This document shows positions 36,749 to 48,441 of a stretch of 64,000 nucleotides of DNA, piece by piece. The position numbers and the translations under genes are program-made. Numbering within the stretch: the first letter of the stretch is position 1; the number at the start of each line of letters is the position of its first letter. The notes under the pieces are model-generated. The model was given only the letters and a program-made list of their open reading frames with translations. It ran no database searches and was not told the DNA's origin. The stretch is from the NCBI RefSeq assembly GCF_033568475.1, contig NC_133122.1:188224949-188288948 (forward strand), given 5' to 3'. This DNA comes from Henckelia pumila (Eukaryota; Streptophyta; Magnoliopsida; Lamiales; Gesneriaceae).

Positions 36749-38701
36749 TGTGAGGGCCCGATCCTGATTAGTATTTAATGATCGTGCAATCAGGATTAAT
36801 TAAGGTAAAAAGCAAAAACGAGTTAAAATTTTGCTTCCGGACCTACCAAAAATTCGGCATGACCTCCCCGTAAATCGAACTTACCAGGAAAATCAAAAAC
36901 TTAGACAACAATACAATACTCGAAAATAGTGTCCAATTCAACAACACAGAAACCTACAACCGCACTGGCCAGGACTAAACACATGCAAGCCGGCAAGGCT
37001 AAACAAATCAACAAGAAAATCCCAAACATCGTAAAAATATCAATACAGATACACGTGGCATCTTCCTGGCAAATAAAAGACTCCAATAATAATATATAAT
37101 AACTGGGAACTCACGACAACTCAATACCCTCCCTGGGCTCCACTGGCAGATGCACCACCAGAGGTAATAGAACCACCTGTATTACCTGTCATGGCAATGA
37201 CAACAAAACCACAGCAGTGCCGAGGGACAGGGGTCAAACCCCAGTACGGAGATCAAATAAATTACAACAAAATAAATGATATGTAAAATAACTAATGCAA
37301 TGCATGTGTGAGGTACCGAAGAACATCGGGTATCAAATCTGGATCCAAAGAGAAATAGCTAATATGTGGCCACCTGTGCTAGGGGGACAGTTCAAACACT
37401 GCGTGGCCCTGCATCAATACGCATCAAGGGGGACAGTCTGCAGAACTGCGCGGCCCTTACGATAGCATCAGAGGTGAGAGTCAAAACGCCCACGACTCTG
37501 ATGTCTAAACAACTCATCAAAGAGTGGATAACAATATCAGAAATAAGAGGACAATGGCTCAATATAAATGCAATGCATCATTCATCGCAATCATCATATA
37601 AAACATATAAACAAGCCACTACCTCAAATTGCAATTAGACATTTTACATATCCTCATAAAGGTTGTAAGATAGTGATCAATCCGTACCTTAATTGCCAAA
37701 TAATTACCAGAGTAATTCTTACAAACTTGGTGCAAATCCTAATTACTCCAAACCTGAGGCAATTACCATTTCCATCAATCCTAACATATATTTCAACTTC
37801 CAAATAATTTAAATATTCAATCCTAGGGTCGAAAATTCTCAAATCTCAATTCTGAATTTTTTCGAAAATACTAATAATTCCAGAATTAATATATACTAAT
37901 TCTAAGGCATTCCAAGACCCAAACATTCAATAATTCATCACTATAATTAGAAAATCCCTAAAATATATAATCTGAATTTTTGAAATAAATTCCAAAAAAA
38001 TGGAAAATTCGATCGATACCTCCAATCAGCTCAAATATAGCACCTACAACCAACAAATAATCATATATCAATTATTTGGATTCAAATTCAACCAAAAATT
38101 CCCAAATTCAAACCCTAGCTCGAAATATACCTCAAGACTTCGAATTAAAGGTCTAAACAACCGGAATAATACTCCTCCTAGCTCCGGCGACGAACGGCGA
38201 CGGCGAAGGGCAGCAAACGGGCGCGGATGGTCGGAGTCGGGTTTCGGCCAACGCGAGAAAATCTTACAAAATTGGTACTAAAAGAAAGCTCTCGCCGCGA
38301 GGATTTCGAAACTACTTTCGGATTTAAAATTGGGCGAACGACGGAGGAGTTATCGCCAAAACAAGAAACGAAAATGGAAGAAAAGAAATGGGAGAAGAAG
38401 AAAGAACGATGCAGACGCGTGAAGGAGAGAAAGGAAATAAGAGATATTATGTATCTTGCATGCATATATGTGTGTATATATTTAATTGGGTTCAAAACTT
38501 GACCCGATCAATTTAATTCTAACTCATGTGTGCCATAAAAATTAAATATGTATTTTAATACCGTCTATACACCGATATTTTATAATACATATTTTTAACA
38601 CACAAATTAATTATCTGGCTTAATTATTTTAATTCACCACTTTAAAATAATTATTAAAAAATCTAGCCAAATAATAGGATAATTAGCATCGGGTCCTTAC
38701 A
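36749..38701 (-). repeat. 5' LTR of element A
   Basis: 1953 bp. On plus TGTGAGGGCCCGATC...GCATCGGGTCCTTACA; the ends are inverted copies of each other with TG/CA termini. The outer side abuts a host-like exon at 38702. The partner LTR is not in the window. Confidence 0.8.
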
Positions 38702-38781
38702 AAGACCAATCCATTGAGGATTGAATTGCGAAAAAAGTTAGGTGATGGGGAATTGAGATCATCAATGTTCCATGTATTCAT
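38702..38781 (-). pseudogene. First-exon remnant of an unidentified host gene cut by element A
   Basis: On the minus strand a TATATATA box (38881-38874) is followed about 93 bases later by an ATG at 38781 that opens 26 codons (MNTWNIDDLNSPSPNFFRNS...), running straight into the LTR of element A at 38701. Promoter spacing, the short leader and the unbroken frame suggest a real gene start. The rest would lie beyond the nested elements, off the left edge. I do not recognise the protein. It could also be a chance frame beside a promoter-like AT run. Confidence 0.35.
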
Positions 38782-38873
38782 TTTCGGATGGAATGAAATC
38801 AAAGATAAAGAGAGCAATTTTTTGTAGAATGAAAGTAGAATAAGTTGTGAATTTTTGAAGGAATAATGAAGAG

Positions 38874-38881
38874 TATATATA
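38874..38881 (-). promoter_or_regulatory. TATA box of the interrupted gene
   Basis: TATATATA on minus, upstream of a short CT-rich leader and the ATG at 38781. Confidence 0.4.
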
Positions 38882-38889
38882 GAAGATTG

Positions 38890-39136
38890 AAGAATATGGT
38901 CGTTGAAGTTTATTTTTGATTTTTTTAAATTTATATTTTAAAAAATAAATAATTTTTTTAAAAAAAATTTAAGGATGAGATGATCTTGGCCATTGATTTA
39001 CAACGACCAAATCACCTCATTCACTCCTTGATTTGTTTTTTAAAAAAAATTTATTATTAATCTTTTAAATAATTTAAAAGTGCCAGATTAATCTAGGTCG
39101 TTGGACCATTGGATCTAATTCCATTTAAAAAACAAA

Positions 39137-39177
<41 letters not shown>

Positions 39178-39736
39178 ATAATAATAAGGTTGCAGGCTGG
39201 GCTCACCGCACGGACCCCGCCTGCAACATCGCACGAGGAGTCTTCCTCGTGCGATTTCCTTGCCCCTTGAAGGGGCGAGAAAATCAATTAGACGAGGAAG
39301 TGGGACGTTGTGCTTTCTCTCTCCTTGTACAAGCCCTTAAATCATTTTTTTTTTTTCATACGATGAAGCGGTGAGAAAGAAGCATACTCAAGAAGAAACT
39401 GTATTTTTAAGTCAATACTCTTTCGAGATTTGAATCGATATTCTCATGCTACAAAAACTTGTGTGAGACGGATTTCCAACCCGACACATGAAAAGAAAAA
39501 AAAAATTATATCAAAAATATTACTTTTAACTGCGAACATGGATCGGGTAGACACGTATGTGAAACTCTCTCAAATGAGATCTACTAGTTTTTTTAAAAAA
39601 AAAAAAAAAAAACTTGTTATAAATGAGAAAATTTTGTATTTGATTTTTTATTTTACAAATTCAAATTATAAATTAATTTAAGGCAAAATGTCAGTTTTTG
39701 TCCTATATGTGTTGTCTGTGATATTTTTAGTTGTTA
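38890..39736. other. Intergenic stretch with TA microsatellite and three adjacent hairpins
   Basis: No gene is seen. It holds a (TA)n run at about 39142-39171 and three back-to-back GC-rich hairpins at 39189-39276, listed separately. The remainder is AT-rich with poly-A and poly-T tracts. The upstream half probably belongs to the promoter of the cut gene. Confidence 0.6.
39189..39276. repeat. Three consecutive perfect hairpins
   Basis: Hairpin 1: GTTGCAGGC (39189-39197) pairs with GCCTGCAAC (39219-39227). Hairpin 2: ATCGCACGAGGA (39228-39239) pairs with TCCTCGTGCGAT (39244-39255) around a four-base loop. Hairpin 3: GCCCCTT (39262-39268) pairs with AAGGGGC (39270-39276). Stems are perfect and almost contiguous in otherwise AT-rich sequence. 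No coding frame explains them. Confidence 0.8.
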
Positions 39737-40110
39737 TGAATCGTTTGGTTCGAGGATATGATAAATAATATTTAGATAAATAATATAATGTAATAGAAAA
39801 TGATAGTTAATTTAGTATTTGATTTGATTGATAGATTATAGTTTATTGGATTTGATTGATTGAATTTTATATTAAAAATATAAATTACCATTTTGTCATT
39901 TTGAGAATAAATAAAATATGAATAATATTATTTATAAGGGTAATATAGTAATTTAAATTCAATGATTTGATTGATGTAAGATAAATGATTAATGATTTGA
40001 TTGATGTAAAATAAATAATTAATAGATGTATAAATAATATGACGAGAAGAACGCGAGATTGGATATGATAAATTGTACAAGTACTAATTGTACTTGTACC
40101 AAACGGTACC
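39737..40110. mobile_element. Tourist-like (PIF/Harbinger) MITE
   Basis: A 374-bp element between TTA duplications (39734-39736 and 40111-40113). The inverted ends share CGTTTGGT (left TGAATCGTTTGGT, right GGTACCGTTTGGT on the opposite strand). No coding capacity; an internal direct repeat of GATTTGATTGATGTAA occurs near 39965-40010. Length, TTA target and ends fit a Tourist MITE. The family call is moderate because the terminal bases are not fully matched. Confidence 0.6.
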
Positions 40111-41289
40111 TTAATGTTTTCATGAATCAATTATAGTCTCTTAATTTATTTATTTTTTTTCAATTTTAGTCTTTCTCATCAAAATGATATATAACTAAAT
40201 GACTTATAATATTGTTCAGATTTATAATTACGTTATCAAACAAACTTACATATCTCGAATTTTTTTTAACCACATGTTTACAAAAATTTAACAATTTTTC
40301 AGATTAATAATTAAGATATCAAACACACTTGCAAATCTCAGAAATTTTTTTGAACCACGTGTTTACTAAAATTTAACAATAATATTGATCAACTGACCAA
40401 ATTTATAAAAAGAACATATAATTATAAGATTATAAAATACATAAAAAGACTAAAATTGACAGTTTAATTTTATTTTGAAAAGATTAATTATATTCTCTCA
40501 AAAAACAAAACAAGATTAATTAATTATATATATAAGTTGCTATAGAAAATAATTCGTGCAGAAGGATAATAATTAAATGAGAGCGACGGTCTAATGGATG
40601 GGACTTGGGAGTAGAGTTGAATTTGGATCCTTCACCTGTTGAGCGTAACTAAAGTCGCCATCTTATTTATTACGGTTTTTCCCAGTTTGTTCAATCTGAG
40701 ATATGCGCTGTTTGTTATTGCAGCACACACAAACACACGCAGGTAAGCGACAACAGCAGCCATGGGCTTCTCTCACAATTTCATCGCGGAATTAATTCAC
40801 TCTCCATCACCCACACTACCTTTTTCTTTTTCTCCTCTAAATTTAAAGAAGTAAAAGCCTATAGGCAGTGTTGTTTACTTGTTTGTAGCACCTAAAGGTT
40901 TCTCCATTGCCCATAAGCCACTGTTGAGGCAGCATATACTGTAGGGGTGTGGATGAAAATGGGAGATTTGCTTTCATTTAAAGTGAAATGAGACAGAACG
41001 ATTTACGAGTGCACATGATCCTCTGCTGTGTTAAGAAATCGGAATGGACAAGGGTGAAAAATATGCAAGAAACACCATTGACTCCAACTTGAGGTTTTCA
41101 GGACCTCCTTTGGGAATTCTTGCTTCCATTTTAAAAAAGTTTCCATCTTGGTAGTCATAACTCCTAAATCAGAGCTTGTGAAGGTATGGAGTTTCCATGG
41201 CTTTCTTGGCTCTTTAAGCTTTGTATATGATTTGTGAAACTTAGTGTTGTTTGTAAAAATGTTACATTGTGTTTGAATGATTTTCAGAG
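40111..41289 (+). promoter_or_regulatory. Upstream region and 5' UTR of the DUF547 gene
   Basis: 40111-40600 is AT-rich with no gene. From about 40650 the base composition shifts to that of a transcribed leader. Likely splice donors lie at 40742 (CAG|GTAAGC) and 41183 (AAG|GTATGG), and an acceptor at 41287 just before the start codon. So the 5' UTR is probably split by one or two introns, common in this family. The exact transcription start is not determined. Confidence 0.5.
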
Positions 41290-44200
41290 ATGAGTTTGGA
41301 AAGGTTTGGTGGTGGTAAATGGCCGGAGCTGGTCCGACACAAGCGCTCCAAGAGGTAATGTTGTTGTTTGGGCAGTTTTTATGACAATGTTAAGGCTAAT
41401 AATTTTCTTTGAGAATTAGAGGACTTTGAAGGTATTGTATTATTTCCTATGCCAATATGCATTTGACTGTGAGCCAATATGCCATTTCTCAGTTTTCATC
41501 TTATTTGGCTTACATTGGAGAAGTTAATCGAGAAATGAGCAGAGGGGGATGCTTGTTATTTGTTTCAAACCTAGATTAAATTGTGTGTTATTTTTGTAAT
41601 TTATTAATGATTATGTTCCATTTATTTGTTAAAGCTCTCTTACTTCTGTGCCAATTGCAGCTCCCCGAATTGCAAAGAACCGGAGCAAGATATGCAGGAT
41701 CAGTCTACTGAAGCAGTTGATGGGGAAAAATCGGTATGATTACTTTATCATAGACTTGTGATGTTGTGATTCGAGTCAGCAGTTGTCATCGGTCAACAAA
41801 ATTTTTTAGATCCCTGACATCAATCAACCTTATGCTTGTTGTATGTTAAAGGCAATTGTTCTGCTGCTGCTTGTAGTCCCATTTCTTTTCTTTCTTCCAT
41901 CATTTGCTGTTTTTCTGTAATTATTTTTCTTTGGATTCAATTAACATAATATGTAGACTTTGATTAAGATGCGGTTTCTTTTTGCGGCTACCAGAATTTG
42001 GGATGCTCCAATGACTGTACTTACAGGAAGAAGGGACAAACGCCAAGTGCTGATGATATCCAATATTCTTTGAAGCAAGAGGTATGGGATAATATTGGTT
42101 TTCTAAGCTTTGTAAAATTCAAGCCCAAGTGTTGAACCTTGATCATAATACATATTACCACCCCAGATATTGCAACTTGAAAAGAGATTACATGATCAAA
42201 TTACTGTCCGTGGAGCTCTCGAAAAGGCTCTAGGTTATAGGACTTCCTCCAATGATATTTCCAACGAAACCACGGTTCCTAAGGTACCACTCTATAGCCC
42301 TTACATTTTGAACTTCATCGAGAATTTTTATCCTTGTTATCTTCTTAGTCTTCTGCTCCAAAAACTTTATATAAAGCCTCCTTTTTATTTTTTTAGTTCT
42401 ATAGCTTGCTTAATTTCTTTCATGAACACCCCAACAGTAGTTGGTTTTGATGAAAATTATTCAAATTAATTCCAGCCAGCCACAGAACTCATCAGAGATA
42501 TTGCTATATTGGAGCTTGAAGTTGGGCATCTGGAACAGTATCTTCTTTCACTGTACAGGAAAGCATTTGATCAAAAAATACCTTCCTTGTCCCCATCCAA
42601 GAAACACCAAGATTTGAAACCACCGCTATCACCACCAAGAAGAAGGCGCCTAGATTTTTCGAGATCGGATATCTCGTCAGCAAGAGTGAAGTTTTCGCCT
42701 CAAACTGAAATTCCAACAGTATCTAATACAAGGAAGGAAATCTATGGTCCAACAGAAGAGACGTTCAATGATTCGAGTGTACTACGTTCTCATTCTTCTG
42801 TGTACCAATACTCATCTCTGGAAAACCAAAACTCACCTCCAGCAGAAGCCTTTGGGAAAGCTTTGCGGGCATGTCGTTCTCAACCATTATCCATGATAGA
42901 GGTATTTCACTTTTGTCCTTCATTTTCCATAGTTTAAACTTGTCATGTTTAAGTAAGTTGAATTTCTTTGTTTTCTTACAGTACGCGCAGAATACTTCTT
43001 CACAGGTCATCAGTCTTGCAGAACATCTTGGAACCCGTATCTCAGATCATCTCATAGAGACACCGAACAAGCTTTCAGAACAGATGGTCAAGTGCATGTC
43101 CATTATATTTTGCAAACTTGCTGATACTCCATTGATGAATCATGGCCTATCATCTCCCACTTCGTCTTTGTCATCAATGAGTGCATTTTCTCCGAAAGAT
43201 CAATGCGACTTGTGGAGTCCAGGATTGAGAAATGATTCTTCCTTTGATGTTCGGCTGGATAATCCTTTCCATGTGGAAGGACTAAAAGATTTTAGTGGAC
43301 CTTACAGCACAATGGTTGAAGTAAATTGTTTACATAGTGATAGCCAGAAATTGGGTGATACTGAATGTTTGTTGCAAAATTTTCGGTGAGCATACTTCCA
43401 ATATGCTGATATGTTAATCTATTTTTCATCATCTAAGTTGTTGCTATCCCATATCGAATTTGTGAAAGATTATGGAATGGTTAATAAGTTAGGAGGTTGT
43501 CCCACCTACTAACCAGTCTTCAAGATTTAGCCGATTAGGTTCTCTTCTTGGGTAGATGCATAACATAAACTGAACAATGAATGCTAAATTTTTACATTTT
43601 GCAGGAGTCTTATTTCTCGATTGGAAAATATCGATCCTCGAAAGTTGGCTCATGAGGAGAAGTTGGCATTTTGGATCAACGTACACAATGCTTTGGTGAT
43701 GCATGTAAACACCCAAATAACTAAAATTCATGACAATATGACTCATGATCATGAGTTTGACTGTACAGTTTTCATGTGAACAGGCATTTTTGGCTTATGG
43801 TATCCCCCAAAACAATACTAAGAGGATGTTACTACTCTTAAAGGTGATAAGAAATAATTCGTTTTTTGAAAGAAGACTGAGTCAGGTTGTAAATTAAAAT
43901 TTAACACTCTTGTTGCCTAGGCTGCCTATAATGTTGGAGGTCAAATTGTGAGTGCGGATGTCATCCAAAATACTATCCTGTCTTGCCGAATGTCTCGTCC
44001 AGGACAGGTATGGATATATGCTCAGTATGTTAATTTTTCTAGAGTTTTATTTTACTCAACTTGTAAATAGACCGATCAATTATCTCCTAGACTGCAAAAA
44101 CATTAATTCATTAGCCAAAAACAATGAGAAATATGGCTAAATTTTGCACTTGATGAATGTTTTTGTCTTCAGTTTCACATTATTAATAAGAAGGCATATT

Positions 44201-44834
44201 TATGTTTCCGTCATTAGTTCTTGTCTTTTTTGACAAGTCAACCAAGAAGCACTTATCAAATTAGATTTGTATCCAGTGGCTCAGGTTGCTACTTTCTTCG
44301 AGAACAAAATTTAAACCCGGTGATGCACGGCAAAAATATGCAATCGAACGTCCTGAGCCTCTTCTGCATTTCGCACTTTCATCTGGGAGCCATTCTGATC
44401 CTGCTGTAATAATCCGTAGCCTTCTTGTTTTGTTTCTATATAAGCTTTGTTCTTTATTCTTCTGGTCAAATCACTTCTTTCTCTACTTGTTTGATCTTTA
44501 ATAAAAAGGGTTCGCTTTCTTTTGTCCTCAGGTTCGTATTTACACGCCCAAGAGGGTATTTCAAGAGCTGGAAGCAGCCAAGGAAGAGTACATTCGAGCG
44601 ACTTTTGGTGTCCGAAAGGATAAGAAAATCGTTTTGCCCAAGATTGTTCACTCCTTTTCAAGGGATTCAGGTCTCTGTGCTGCTGGTATAATGGAGATGA
44701 TACAGCATTCTTTGCCCGAGTCATTGAGGAAAAGCGTCAAGAAACGGCAACTGAAAAATTCTCTGGAGAACATCAAATGGGCTCCTCATGACTTTGCTTT
44801 CAGATATCTTATTTCAAAAGAGCTAGTGAAGTGA
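41290..44834 (+). CDS. DUF547 protein with N-terminal MIP1 leucine zipper, 11 coding exons
   Basis: Coding exons by splice signals and frame: 41290-41354, 41661-41733, 41995-42081, 42167-42283, 42476-42901, 42982-43385, 43605-43704, 43784-43843, 43921-44007, 44277-44405, 44532-44834. All introns are GT-AG, and the joined frame gives 616 residues ending LISKELVK. Residues about 74-145 form a coiled coil (ILQLEKRLHDQ, then AILELEVGHLEQYL), the ternary-complex-factor MIP1 zipper that mediates protein pairing. The middle (about 150-250) is serine/proline-rich and probably disordered. Residues about 390-530 are the DUF547 domain (KLAFWINVHNAL, then AAYNVGGQIVSA). The family is plant-wide; its biochemical role is not settled. 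All motifs are present and the gene looks intact. It converges with the CASPL5 gene. Confidence 0.9.
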
Positions 44835-45524
44835 ATGTTAGCCTTGGTTTAGTGTCTTGTTCCGTAAAATCCTTTCTTGGTTATAATTTCTTGTTCCATA
44901 GTGCTGATTCTGTAATATGCGTAGAAAGAAATTATCTTTTTGCTTCTCAGCATTGTATCTAAGTTCAGATATCACGGGAACTTATTTTTGTACATCCTAT
45001 CTTGGTACAGCCTTTTCGATGACTAAAAGTCGCGATGGAGTGCGCCTAATTTATGATCTAAATATGTTAACATGACAATATTTGCAAAACTGTGAAGCAT
45101 GGGCACTAAATTCTGTTGTTCTTATTCTTATTCTTATAATTATTAGCATGTGGTGAATGTATGTACATCAGCTGTATGTGTATATGTACCTTGAGAGATG
45201 GAAATTGATTTTTAGGACTTCAAAGGCCCATACTTCCATACAATTTTATTTTCATGTACGGCTATTTTCCAATCAACACATTTCATTTTCTGTGGTTGGA
45301 AAAGATTGAAAAGCCCGTATAGAAGAAAACATAAAAAAAATAAAGCTAAAAATTTGCACCTTTTATTACAGACTTCACGGAGGCAGCTAGCTCCATCTTT
45401 GAACTGTACAGTTGCAACACTAAAATGAATCGTTTCAAAGATACAAATAAAAAAATGATATAGCAATCTCCAACTAAATTTTACATGTGGACATCCCACG
45501 TCTTGTACAAGAATTACAAACTAG
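44835..45524. other. Shared 3' flank of two convergent genes
   Basis: 690 bases between the DUF547 stop and the CASPL5 stop hold the two 3' UTRs. No frame of note is visible. A possible poly(A) region for the upstream gene lies before about 45000. Overlap of the two transcripts is possible but not shown. Confidence 0.5.
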
Positions 45525-46959
45525 CTATAAGGTAGCTGGAAGTAGCCAAAGATTGAATAGGGATGATGCCAATATCAGAAACCACGACAAGAAGGCCATG
45601 GCAGCAGAAAGTTGATATCTGGTGCATATCTTTTGGCTGCAGAACGATCCTCCAAAAGCAAACAGGATAGTCGTCACACTAGCCGTTGAACAAGATGCAG
45701 CCAACGCCAAAAACGACAGGACCTACGATAACAATAAGGCTTCTATAAGAATATTTTGGAAGTGATGCATAATGATGAAATTATTGAATGTGTATGATTG
45801 ATTTTGTACCCAATCCCCTATAACAACAATTGAAAGTATCCCTGGTTGACGGGCTGCGTGTTTTATGAAAAGAGAAAAGATATCCACCACTGCTAATGTC
45901 AAACTCCACGGAATCACTAGAGCCATGATGGTAACCAGGAAACTGTGAGCAGAAACAGTAAGGGCATGTTACATTATAATCAAGAAGAAAATATCAATTT
46001 AAGCAGAAGAAACAACAGTATTGATACTCAGTCAAGCATGCTAACTTGTCGCCCCAAATCGATCCAAGAAGAGTTTTGTCAAATCAACTTTGTAATGCAT
46101 AGATATCAAACATTTATCAAGCTTTAGCTAATGCATATATTAAAAATCCCACCCTGTTCAAGCACAAGATAGCGACACAATGTTATCTTCGGGTACTTGG
46201 CAATCAAAATGTCTAGCGTATTAAATTTTTCTTAGCTTGTGGACTTAAGCATTGATCAATGAGCGGAAAGGGAATGCTAACATAACATTGATCTCGAACC
46301 ACATTTACGACGATCAAAACATGCTGTCTTCAGACAATAACAGATGCTCGATCCAACAAGATTGGTTATGAATTGAAACAAAAAAATCTTAGTGATACTC
46401 GTGGTGGATAAAGATGATCTCATTCTTTCAAATCTTCATCATGAATATGAAAAAGGTTCTAACCCAGTCAAAGAAGTGGTCTGAAACCACAAGAAAAGCT
46501 ACATTTCCCATCCTTGAGGAGAGGGTGCACACATCTTTCATTCATAGTTTAGCCATACAAATGTTTTAATCTCAAATCCTAACTTGGAAATTATCAAATT
46601 TATCGCTAGATTGACACCTAAATTTCTCCAGTTTTATCTTTGACCGCCTAACTTCCACCAATTGTAACCGACACTAATCATCAACAAAATCGTTAAAGCA
46701 GCATCACAACCCAACCACGTGATCACAAATCATATTCATAATCCAACTGAGAACTCTTCCTCAATACTACCAATCAAGAACAAAGAACACATTAACAAAA
46801 GAAACAAAACAATGTGAAAAGTTTTTACCAGAAAGCAGTGTAACTGTAAAACTCGACATCAAAACACATAAAGAGCAATGAAGCAACGGCAAAAATGGCC
46901 TGTCCCAATCTCAAAGCCAGGCTCGCACTTGTCCCCGAAGCCCCAGGCAACAAATCCAT
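45525..46959 (-). CDS. CASP-like membrane protein, subfamily 5 (CASPL5), three coding exons
   Basis: Coding exons on minus: 46959-46829, 45942-45810, 45722-45525; GT-AG introns of 886 and 87 bases. The joined frame is 153 residues, the usual CASPL5 length. It has four predicted membrane helices (about 14-35, 41-65, 80-105, 127-150) and the subfamily signatures LALRLGQ, FYSYTAF, VVIGDWV and RYQLSAAMAFLSWF. CASP-like proteins are small plasma-membrane proteins of the MARVEL type; CASPs proper organise Casparian strip domains, while the role of subfamily 5 is less clear. Start chosen at MDLLPG because it matches the family start. An upstream in-frame extension to 47073 crosses a likely 5' UTR splice acceptor near 46990 and is rejected. 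Confidence 0.85.
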
Positions 46960-47260
46960 ATCATCTGTACATAAATCCCTCTGATTCCTGCAGACACAGT
47001 ATCTGTATGCCTGTAAATTAAAGGTGATCACAGCACATTTAATTTTAATCCTCTGCTGAAGCCCATTCATCAAAACATATTAAGTGGGAAACACAAGTGA
47101 ATTCTTCTTGAAGGCTTTCCATTGAAAATTTGAAGCAATCGTTTGTCTTATGGTTCGTGAAGAGTTTGTCGGAAAGGGAAAAACGAGCGGTGGAGATTGG
47201 TTTAGCATTAGCAAGGAAATGAAATGAAATGAGATGGTGGCAACAACACCTTTGCTATGT
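46960..47260 (-). promoter_or_regulatory. 5' UTR and promoter-proximal region of the CASPL5 gene
   Basis: An acceptor-like CTGCAG lies near 46990, so a 5' UTR intron is likely. CT/GA-rich leader-like sequence extends to about 47250. No TATA box was chosen with confidence. Confidence 0.4.
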
Positions 47261-47966
47261 CCTTTTCTCTTTAATTAATTTATTCATCAATTCCATCATA
47301 ATCATATTCGTGTACATTACTATTGAATCAAATAAAATATACATGTACATTAATAAATACATATTACATAGAGTTCAAATACATAGTTTTGATATTATGG
47401 ACTACTAGGTAAGGACACTTCAAATATTGACGTAATAACCCAGATCTTTAATTAATGACATAGTCAAGAATTATTGAATATTAGTAACCAAATTTAAATC
47501 TTATGATTAACTTGGATTCAAGATTTGATTAGAAGTAGAAAAAATGTATATGGATGAACTTACAGAGGAAATGTAAATTTATATATACATACAAATTAAG
47601 ATACAACCAAATACAATATACTTATATTACAAAGTTCAATCTAGAAAGGTACATATATTTTGCTAAAATACATTTTACAATTATCTTATATGTACTTTTT
47701 ACAATTAAACATGTCTTATAATAATAAAAAAACTCCTCTTATTTATTCAGCCATATACACGTTGATTTTAATGCATATTATTAAAATCAACTTCTTCAAT
47801 ACCAGCGGCATAATCTTGCAAATGCGACAACTTTATTTTTATATTAAGTACTCTTATGAAGATAAAGGTCCACTCTGGATTAGAGTTAAATCTTCTAATC
47901 ATTTTTCAATATCTTTTTGAAGTAAGTAGTTGTACTGACATTAGATACAGTCAATACAGTTGTATT
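47261..47966. other. AT-rich intergenic stretch
   Basis: No gene, repeat or conserved site could be supported here. Confidence 0.5.
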
Positions 47967-48231
47967 CAGAGACAGTGGGGCAGCCGCCCCCCCTCGATTT
48001 TTAAGCTGAACAAGTGGGTAGGGGTAGAGAGAGTCGGTGGTGGGGGCAGCAGAGGGCGAGTGGGCCCAAATTTTTTTAGTTATTTTTTATTTTAAAATTA
48101 AAATATTATTTTTTAAATAAAGATTAAAAAAGTTAAAACAAATAAAAATTAACTAAAAACGTGAGAAGACAAACAGATCAAAAAGAAGAAAACAAGTGGG
48201 AAGCTATGTATTCAAAACTTTCTCCAAATCC

Positions 48232-48276
<45 letters not shown>

Positions 48277-48441
48277 ATCAAATTGTACATTGAACTTTTT
48301 ATTTTTTTATGTAAGTTATTTATTTTTCGTTTGACGATTTTTTATTGCGTTGAAATAATGTTGTCTTATAATTATTTTTTTCTCGAAATATATGTGTTTG
48401 TTCATCTCGCTCTCTATTTGATTTTTCTAGCTCCATCCCTA
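47967..48441. mobile_element. hAT-type non-autonomous element with long poly-A run
   Basis: 475 bp between 8-bp flanks GTTGTATT (47959-47966) and GTTGTGTT (48442-48449), seven of eight bases equal. The left end is CAGAGACAGTGGGGCAG; the right end on the opposite strand is TAGGGATGGAGCTAG, the general form of plant hAT ends. It has a GGGGCAGCCGCCCC palindrome near its left end and about 30 A residues at 48240-48270. No transposase. It lies beside the RPA1-like relic. Confidence 0.5.

Larger units (their letters stand above)
18043..38701 (-). mobile_element. Element A: Tekay-like chromovirus, broken, interrupted by elements B and C'
   Basis: A minus-strand Ty3/gypsy element. Visible parts: 5' LTR 36749-38701, tRNA-Met primer site 36733-36746, gag 36500-35728 continuing at 21177-20700 on the far side of element B, and pol from about 20541 down to 18043, where LTR C' cuts the integrase. 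The 3' end is off-window. Gag and pol are of the Tekay/Del chromovirus type. It is broken, with several breaks besides the two insertions. It is the oldest layer of this nest. Confidence 0.85.

Noticed and set aside
46960-47073. Upstream extension of the CASPL5 first exon
   Set aside because: The extra residues do not fit the family and a splice acceptor near 46990 indicates a 5' UTR intron.
48240-48270. Run of about 30 A residues as a SINE or LINE tail
   Set aside because: It is internal to a hAT-like element with 8-bp flanks on both sides; no polymerase III boxes or RT sequence precede it.
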